From Gamsiella multidivaricata (Eukaryota; Mortierellomycota; Mortierellomycetes; Mortierellales; Mortierellaceae), in NCBI RefSeq assembly GCF_025024155.1, contig NW_026251751.1:248001-312000 (forward strand): a stretch of DNA of 64,000 nt, written 5' to 3'. The notes under the pieces are model-generated. The model saw only the letters and a program-made list of their open reading frames with translations. It did not search any database and was not told the origin of the DNA. Position numbers and translations under genes: made by a program. This document shows positions 56,673 to 64,000 of this stretch, piece by piece; the stretch's first letter is position 1; each line of letters begins with the position of its first letter.

Positions 56673-58619
56673 CTACCACAGCTTGAGGTGCTTCCTAGCG
56701 CTCCTCAACAGCTTCCATGGTTCTGAATGCCGGATTAACTGGCGGCACCACAACCTCGTCAGGTTCGGTGTATGATCCACCAGCCATCGCACGTCCTCCA
56801 TCCCGACCTCTCTCACCAGAGCATCGATGTAAAGGTTCTCGAGCTGATGGCCCAATCCATTCAGTACCGACAGCTCCAACTGATTGCCGCCGATATGAAG
56901 CACTTTCAGCTGCGACAGCTCTCGAAGGCGCGCATTCAGAAATTGGGTCTGCTCTGGGTTGAGAAAATTCAGGTTCTTGATCCGAAGGAGTTCCAGAGTT
57001 GAGCGACATGCCCACGACAACGAGGTCGATCCGCCACCAATCGTGTCCTCGATTTCGATTCCAGACTCGGTGGTAGGGTATATTGTAGTGGATTCACTAG
57101 CTGGCGCCGAGGGGCTCTCAATATCCTGGTCCTGGTCGGATTCGAGTGTGTGAGGGAAGAGACTCTCGGGGAGGAGCTCTGGTTGTTGAACCTCAAGGCT
57201 CCTCAGGCCTGCGCAGGTCATCAAAATGTGATGAATCCCCTGTCCCGTCAACTCTGTACAGTCTGTCACCGACAAACAGTGGAGGGTATAGTTTTGATAA
57301 GGACCTTGCTGAACAGTCAAGTTGATAGAGGAAGGATTCCGGATTCCGTTCACCTTGGCAACTGGTGGATTAGAAAGCATATCGCGAACGCCCTGATCCG
57401 TGATTTGCTGGCATCCATCGAGATTCAGGTCTGTGAGTCGGCTGCATTGATGGCCTAGAACTCCGAGGGCAGCATCATCCACGTTTGTCTTGGGAATGTC
57501 CAGCGATAGAAGGTTTGGCGAAGCCTTGAAGATCTCTTTGAAGCCGTGTCCGTCCAGAAAGTGGCATCCTGCGAACATGAGAGTTGTCAAGGCGGTCATG
57601 GACAGAAGAGGATCCAGTTTGAGTCCAGTGAGGTAGAGCGGGGAGGACTGGCCGAGGTTGAGTTTTGTGAGCTGGAGGGATCGTGCAAAGAGAGTGGAGA
57701 GGGTAGATCCAGAGATGGCGGTCTCGTGCAGGTTGATGAGGGTCAAATACTGCATTGGCATCCAGTTCAGGGCAACATGTTCGATCGATGGGCACACAGT
57801 GTCCGAGTCAGTCGGCGTTGCAGTGGCATCCTGGGCTTCTAAAGTAGTTGTTTCAACAGTTGAAGGCGAGCGCAGATCCAGGAGCTCGATCGTCTTCAGT
57901 CTCGGACAGGCATCCATGAGCGCTGGCAGCGAGTCCGCACTTGTAAACTCCGCCAACTCCGCCCCGTCCGTGGGACTGCTAAGGACTGTGGGGCTATTGG
58001 GCGAAGACACTGAACCATTCGATCGCTGATGATGGTGGTTGTGTCTAGAGTCCTCTCCTGCCATGACCAGACTAAAGTGTCGCAGGTTTCTCAGCGATCC
58101 CGCCACCTTCAAAAGATCACCACGAATGGTCGTCAGATTATGGAGCTGCAGAGCCGAGAGTCGGTGTGTGGATGACTCGACAAAGCGGGACAGCGTGGTT
58201 GCATTCAGTTCACTCGACCAATTCGCCAGCAGTAGGCTGTGGAGATTCAGAGAGGACAGGTCTGCATCTCTGAGAATCGAATTGGATGTGATGGTGGAGT
58301 CCGAGAGATCAATCCAGTCCAGTTGCCGAATGTGGCGACCCAATCTGGGGAAGGCCTGGGCCATGTCAGAACTCTTTGTCGTTCCTGCTTCGACTCGGAC
58401 TCTTCTCCAGAGATGTCTGATCCAAGTCGAGTGCCACAGAGTGGAGACTCTGACTACGGCTGCGAGGGACTGCTTATCGAGATGATGAGCGATAGAGTCG
58501 CATAGCTCGGGCATTTCAAAGATGTCCCTGGTCCGCTGGCGGATTTGTAGTCGCTTTTTGAGGATGGGTCCTGTCATGGTGGATTCTGTCAGGGCCCCCG
58601 AACACAGTAATGCAGGCAT
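56673..58619 (-). CDS. F-box/LRR protein (single copy)
   Basis: A 648-aa single-exon frame from ATG 58619. The F-box is at residues about 33-75 (DIFEMPELCDSIAHHLDKQ, VVRVSTLWHSTWIRHLWRRV), so it should bind SKP1 in a cullin ligase. Leucine-rich repeats follow, including the clear AMN1/FBXL-type unit CSRLTDLNLDGCQQITDQGV and LHCLSVTDCTELTGQGIHH. Acidic and Ser-rich inserts at about 195-225 and 455-500 break the repeats. It is only distantly similar to the 27-31 kb cluster: same architecture, different sequence. An alternative start at residue 15 (MTGPILKKRLQ) exists. Substrate unknown. Confidence 0.88.
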   Translation of the reverse strand: MPALLCSGALTESTMTGPILKKRLQIRQRTRDIFEMPELCDSIAHHLDKQSLAAVVRVSTLWHSTWIRHLWRRVRVEAGTTKSSDMAQAFPRLGRHIRQLDWIDLSDSTITSNSILRDADLSSLNLHSLLLANWSSELNATTLSRFVESSTHRLSALQLHNLTTIRGDLLKVAGSLRNLRHFSLVMAGEDSRHNHHHQRSNGSVSSPNSPTVLSSPTDGAELAEFTSADSLPALMDACPRLKTIELLDLRSPSTVETTTLEAQDATATPTDSDTVCPSIEHVALNWMPMQYLTLINLHETAISGSTLSTLFARSLQLTKLNLGQSSPLYLTGLKLDPLLSMTALTTLMFAGCHFLDGHGFKEIFKASPNLLSLDIPKTNVDDAALGVLGHQCSRLTDLNLDGCQQITDQGVRDMLSNPPVAKVNGIRNPSSINLTVQQGPYQNYTLHCLSVTDCTELTGQGIHHILMTCAGLRSLEVQQPELLPESLFPHTLESDQDQDIESPSAPASESTTIYPTTESGIEIEDTIGGGSTSLSWACRSTLELLRIKNLNFLNPEQTQFLNARLRELSQLKVLHIGGNQLELSVLNGLGHQLENLYIDALVREVGMEDVRWLVDHTPNLTRLWCRQLIRHSEPWKLLRSARKHLKLW

Positions 58620-61600
58620 TGTTGCTTCTTGTCGCTTGTTATGTTTGTTGTTGTTGTTTCAGTCTGATCGAGTATGTGGCAAAGCTATCCAGAGACAGCG
58701 CACGGGCTAGGGACAAGCAATAAAAGGGGGATACATTAGCACTGGATCGAAAGGCTTGATGGCTGTACAACCTCATTGAGACAGTGCTCATTGTCGATCT
58801 GATCCACACTTGATAGTAGTAACAGAACCCAGGGACTTACATTGCTTGGTGGAGGAGCGGAGAGGGAGGTGGTCCGAGCTGTGGTAGGAGATGAAACGAA
58901 AGAGGGAGATGGGAGAGCGAGAGGAGAGGGGTGAGGGCAATTTTGTCTGCTGGGGGGCACGCAGACTGACAAGAAGCAAGATAGCAACGACAAGTGCTGG
59001 AAGTGGCGGAAGACAAGGATGAGGACGAGGACGAGGAAAGGAAGGAAGAGGGACGAAGGGTCGAAGGAGGGAGGGGGAAGGGGACCTGAGAAAAGCGAAG
59101 ATAAGGAACAGAAAAAAAAAAAAAAAAAGTTTGTTTACGTTTATCGGTGCCGCTGTTGTCATCCAATGAGGCCCTTTGACAACAAAATGGCCTCATTCGC
59201 AGGCACGCAAGCGAGGGATCGGAGTGGAGGACTCATCGCACATGGATTTCAATTAACAGCTGCAGCGAAGGGGGCGGGGGTTACGGGGAAATAGCAGGGG
59301 TACAGCCAAGAGTGTAGCCATGCCGCTTCCCATTCAGACCAGTGTTCTGAATGAGGATCATCTCTTCATAGTCATTTGCAAATAGGATGCGAGAGGAGAC
59401 TGGGGTCCATTGGAAGGGTGCTGGCAGCCTCTTCTGTACCAAAGGATGACAGGGATGTATGTGTGTGTGTGTGTGTAGATCTCGTCATGGCCTTGATTTG
59501 ATTGGTATAGATCCAACGCACACAGACCATGTCCAGTCGGGGAGCACCTGATTTGGAGGACAAGGATAAGACGGTTCCCCGCTGTGTCCAGCCCGGCTCT
59601 GATCTACATGGACACAGACAGCTGCAACCCAAAGGGACGGATCACACTATCTTCTCATATGTATCGTGCGTATGTGCGACTTCATTTTTCTTGTCTGGCA
59701 AAAATAGATCAACGCAAGTATTTTTAGCCATGTTAACAAAAAAGCAATGTCCATGCGCGAGAGGAATTTTTCTTTTTTATAATCAGGTACCACGCTACTC
59801 TACTGGTTAAGTTTTCGTTTACTTGCTCAACAAACCAACGAGGCGGAATGTGGGGAGCAATATTTCAAGTCGGTAGGCGACAGGCTAGCCTAGGCAAGGC
59901 GACAAGCTGTGGGGCTGTTCAATAATAGTTTTTATTTCTGGCTCTGATTCCGGCTCTGGCTGTTGGTCTTGGTTCTTGGCTCTTTTTTGCCTGCTGACGG
60001 ATCGGCTACCAGTTAGTATTGCTAATTTTCTTCTCGGACCACAAAGGCGAAATTGGGTACTACAGACACGAACACGACCATGCTAAAGCATAAGAAATGC
60101 GTGTATTCAGTCTAGCACTCAGAGTAGGTATAATGCATGTGTCTGGTAAGAGCCCCAGTCAGCATGAATGTATAAGACCTAGTGCCAATTCTGGGTTCTG
60201 TTCCTCAATTAACACATGTCCATGTCCTATATTCTGATTTCTATAATCGGTGGGGGCGCCAGGAAGGCAAGTTCTTGTGGAGTGACCTTCGATCATAACT
60301 GTCACTCATCCTCTCCATGTTCTATCAATGAATTGCTCATTGACACAACGGACTTGAATATTTTACATATTGCAAGATCAAAATTACGGCGCCTGTTTCA
60401 TTAAATGAAGACATTTGTTGCTTCGATCTGATAGACCCAGTAACAAGCGGATCAAACTTGAGGAGATCCTGCAACCATCGATAAAATAACAAGGGCGTTG
60501 GACACAATCCGGAAATCAGTAATCGTCAGCACATGTGTCCTCTTGTGATGTTGTCTATCGTCTGTCGAACATGCAGAAACGCCGCGTCCGTTTGTTCTGT
60601 TCATTCATGCAAAATACCTGGCAGCCGGGCGTAACACAATAATATTCTCAGCAAAAAAAGTTTCAACATGAGGCGCCATTCTCAGAGAAAAAGGGATATA
60701 TGGTACACACATATTTTCTCTCCTCTCTTTGACAAGTAGCTCACTCGCTTGCAGTCTTTGCTCTCCTTGGGCGAAGTCCTTTAGGCTACGAAGAAATGGA
60801 CTATTGTAGAGACAAAGGGGGCGGACGCAAAAAGGTTTTCAGGGATACATACATACATTGCAATGAGAGGAAAAAAAAGGATCCATATGCGATTCCTCTC
60901 AGAAAATATAATAGTAAAGAAACCAGTAGCCTCACAAAGGAGACAAGGAAGTCGGCCATGAAAAAAGGGTACTGTCCATTTTTGTTATTATGCTAGTAAT
61001 GCTAGTAGGTCGAGAAGGATGGCAATTGAAGCGTGGCCCGACGACTCTGGTGCTTAGAATTTGTAGAGGAGTAAATAGGAAGAGGAGGGCGAGACGGGAT
61101 AAAATAGGGCGCACGGGAAACGAAGATAGACTAGAGTGATCAATCCGCGTGCATAACAAACCCGCACACAGAGTTTAGTTCTACATATATATCGGTGGAT
61201 GATTGTTGTTGCTGTAGCGTGAACATCTTCGCTTTTACTTTTGTCGGGTGGAAGAGCGAACGAACCAACGCAAAGAGTTGACTAAAAATATATGCAACTT
61301 TCGTATTTTTTTTTGGTAGTCTTCCCACTTTCCACGAAAGAGAGAGGGTGAGCAAAAAAAAAAATTCACGTTATTTCCTGCGAGTTCAATTGTTCCTCCT
61401 TTCCTCTCCTTCTTTTCCTCGTTTCCTTCTGCCTTTTTCTTCCCTTGCTTCCCTTTTGCATTCACATTCCTTCTCTCTGCTCATTCCAGCCGTTCTTCTT
61501 CCTTTTTCTCGTCCTTTTTTTTAACAAAGAATTGTTTTTTTTCTCGTCTCCCCGTACATTAGAGGCGACTATCGATATCTCACCTCAACCTCACCTTCAC

Positions 61601-62315
61601 TCACGCATTCCTTCACTCAATCACGTCCTCCTTTTGCTCCTTTCTTTTTATTTCCCTGTTTATCTGCTTCCTACCATATTATCGGTTCACCATCCCCTTT
61701 CAATTGCTTGCAACTACTGGTGAGTATGCTAGCCCTGTGTGTGCGAAATAATCCTCTTGACACATGCTGTCTTCTCCACGAATCAGGAACAGTTAATCTA
61801 TACCAGAACACATCAACCGCTTTTTCCTTGCGATAACCCCTTTTCCTTTTGCCATGCCTGAATGAAAAGAACTTTATGAATCCATGAAATAACCGAATTA
61901 ACTGAATCACCCCCTCTCCAAGTCTTTTCTTTTCTCGTCTTTACACTTTTGCCTCGTGTACTCTCGCTAACCAATAATATCTTTTTCTTGCAAAACAGCA
62001 CAGCTCATTGTTTAAGCACCAGCAATTGGGAGACGCACGATAATATCCTACACGAACACAAGTGACCGACGACTCATTGTTTGTTCCTGAGCGGCCTGAA
62101 CTATCCAACAAATAATAATAACAACAACAACGATCGGAAAGCAAGGAATTGTCAGAGCGGGGCTCACTTTTTTCTCATTGGCTTTTACCCCACAATCCGT
62201 AATTGATCTCGCCCTAGAAAAAAACAACCCTAGTATTTCTTTCATATAACTCCCTACTACGCCCTCTATTCTTTATAACGAACAAAAAAAGACAAAGAAA
62301 AAAAGCATCTCCACA
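58620..62315. other. 3.7-kb intergenic region between divergent genes
   Basis: It separates the minus-strand F-box gene from the plus-strand PH-domain gene. No gene, tRNA or transposon signature was found. It contains an A-run at 59110-59128, a (GT)n at 59461-59477, and a pyrimidine-rich plus-strand leader from about 61380 to 62310, like the leaders of other genes here. It is long enough to hold complex regulation of both neighbours or an unrecognised noncoding RNA. Confidence 0.5.
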
Positions 62316-62550
62316 ATGGCTGCAGCCGATATTCAGCAAGGTAACGAGCGGCGATCCCGTTGTCCCCAGTGGTTCCTGATTATTCCATTATCGTTTTGTT
62401 CAGATGCTCTGGGTTAAAGGAAAACCCAGCTGTCTCTAACTTTAATATTTTTATGTACTTCCTTCCTTCCTTCAGAATGGTCTTCGAGAGATTTGATGCA
62501 TCGGGACAACAAGCACAATGATATCGGTAACCCCAAACCTTCTACTTCAG

Positions 62551-62594
<44 letters not shown>

Positions 62595-64000
62595 CCATCC
62601 CTACTACCTGCTTTGCCCGTCGAAGTCAAGCTGGAATCGAAGGCTCAGGATGCCGCAGTGCCAGATGTCGCAGACGTCGAGGCCAAGATCGAGGATCTCG
62701 GCATCCATTCCCCACCACCGTCCACCACGGTTTCCGACCACAGTACCTCTCAATCTTCTTCAGGGGTCACTTATCCTTCACCGCCTCCACCACCCCCATT
62801 GATGCACCAGACCGCCAAACCCACATCCGATCCGTGCCAGTCCAGTTCTGCGGTCCAATCTGGGATCTTTACAGACTACCACCACCCACTGGCGAATGCC
62901 CCAACGATCAGAGGGGCAGACATACCCTCGCCAATGCTGTTGCAGACACACCCGCTGGATTCCAAAACCGGACACCCGACAAGTACGGGTGTGAGACCGA
63001 TGAGTATGATGGAACCTTCGAGCCCGAATATGATGCAGTACCCACAGCAGCCCTGGATAACGAACGGCCATGGATCACCTAGGCATGGTCCACTCCTAAC
63101 ACCGACTACGTCCTCGCCTGCGCTCATGCCTCATCAAACGGGATTCTATAGCGGGTCGTCAAATTCGCTACCGTTGCCCGGAACATTGACGCCGCAATCG
63201 CGAAAGGGCTCGGTTGCGAGCTTGGGTGGTCCTCCTACAGCCAGGGCGTCGCCTGGTTTCCGCGGCGCGCCGTTAGGACAGACGTCCGATACGGAGTCGG
63301 TCCTGAAGCAGTTCGATGTGTATTTCGGAAAGGTCTACCTCCGAGGACAGTTGCAGAAGAAGAGCGAACTTGGTGTTGAGGGATTTAAGCTGCAGGGACA
63401 GCAGTGGGCAGCCTATACTGCGGAACTTGTGGGGCCCAAACTGAGACTGAGACCGATGGATGGTTCCAGTGGACCGAAGGGAGAGCCCGAGGAGATGAAT
63501 ATGGAGGAGGCAACAGTCGAGATGCAGGATGGACCAACCGGAGGAACGTTTACTATCAATTGGTTAGGTGCCAACAAGTCGGTCTTCCAGCCCGTTCAGC
63601 AGCTCAGCTTGGGATCGCCGGAGGCCGGGTCTACCTGCCAGGATTGGGTGTGTGCGATTCGGCTCAGTTGTTATGAATGCTCGAGGCTGCAGGAGATCTA
63701 TACGTCGACCTTATTGAGACGACCCAAGTTCAGAGACCAGGTCGCAGCTACGATCGAGGGACACATCAAGGCCGAGGGGTTCCTGCGGGTCAGGTTCTGG
63801 GCGGGAGACGATTGGCAGCGTTTGTATGTCGTGGTCTCGGACCAGCGTGGGGAGGAAGTCAAGAAGAAGAAGCAGAACAAGGTCCTCCAGGCGGCACCGG
63901 TCCGTGGACAGATCCATTTCTATGAGAACCCAAAGTCAAAGAAGCCATTCGTGTCGATGTACAATGTCAGTCAGGCCTATGCGGTGTGTCCGTCGCGATC
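62316..64000 (+). CDS. CAF120/SKG3-like PH-domain protein, truncated by window end
   Basis: Exon 1 is 62316-62340 (MAAADIQQ), an intron gtaacg...ttcag follows, and exon 2 runs from 62476 in one open frame past 64000. CAF120/SKG3 proteins are fungal PH-domain proteins linked to CCR4-NOT or to bud-neck polarity. About 270 N-terminal residues are disordered, with a Ser tract encoded by (TCA)n (62549-62594) and a Pro/Met-rich part. Then FGKVYLRGQLQKKSELGVEG and WAAYTAELVGPKLRLRP begin the first PH-like module, with WLGANKSVFQP, WVCAIRLSCYECSRLQEIYT and STLLRRPKF. The second PH starts with EGFLRVRFWAGDDWQRLYVV and goes on to RGQIHFYENPKSKKPF and SQAYAVCPSR at the window edge. The module order matches the family; the rest of the protein lies outside. 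Confidence 0.85.
62549..62594 (+). repeat. (TCA)n coding microsatellite
   Basis: About 15 units of tca encode a poly-Ser run in the disordered N-terminus of the PH-domain protein. Length variation here would stay in frame. Confidence 0.9.

Overview
The window looks like nuclear DNA of a filamentous fungus, most probably an early-diverging one of the Mortierellomycota type. This placement is inferred from overall style (short GT-AG introns with TACTAAC-like branch sites, many F-box genes, CAF120-like and SFT2 genes, heavy transposon debris); no marker gene proves it. Genes carry short introns, tRNAs lie singly on both strands, and intergenic DNA is rich in homopolymers and purine or pyrimidine tracts.

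Layout. 1-9.1 kb: a 1.9-kb direct duplication (999-2920 and 6908-8786), each copy holding one intact two-exon gene for a type II membrane glycosyltransferase-like protein. Between the copies lie a 388-bp MITE and a decayed pogo/Tigger-like transposon whose left inverted repeat was itself hit by a second MITE; a third small inverted-repeat element sits after copy B. 9.1-18.1 kb: a secreted alpha-carbonic anhydrase (minus), a seven-exon SFT2-type vesicle protein (minus) and an eight-exon long-chain acyl-CoA synthetase ending in a peroxisomal signal. 18.1-24.3 kb: a gene-poor stretch, a five-exon CAMK-like Ser/Thr kinase and a tRNA-His. 24.7-26.6 kb: two decayed copies of an unrecognised gene facing each other. 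27-31.7 kb: an F-box cluster with one dead copy (minus), one intact copy (plus) and one remnant (plus). 31.7-46.4 kb: mainly transposon debris (PIF/Harbinger, two Tc1/mariner relics, a poly(A) retro-insertion with target-site duplication, a SINE-like insert, a palindromic MITE remnant) with tRNA-Thr and tRNA-Phe. 47-64 kb: large single-copy genes: an alpha-arrestin with a PPxY motif (minus), a long disordered protein (minus), an F-box/LRR protein (minus) and, running off the right edge, a CAF120/SKG3-like PH-domain protein (plus).

There is no operon-like or clustered pathway. Shared themes are ubiquitin-linked adaptors (F-box proteins; alpha-arrestin, which recruits NEDD4-type ligases), membrane traffic (SFT2, arrestin) and local gene birth and death by duplication. 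Spliced gene models were built by eye from frame continuity, splice sites and family resemblance; exon edges were counted by hand from the sequence.
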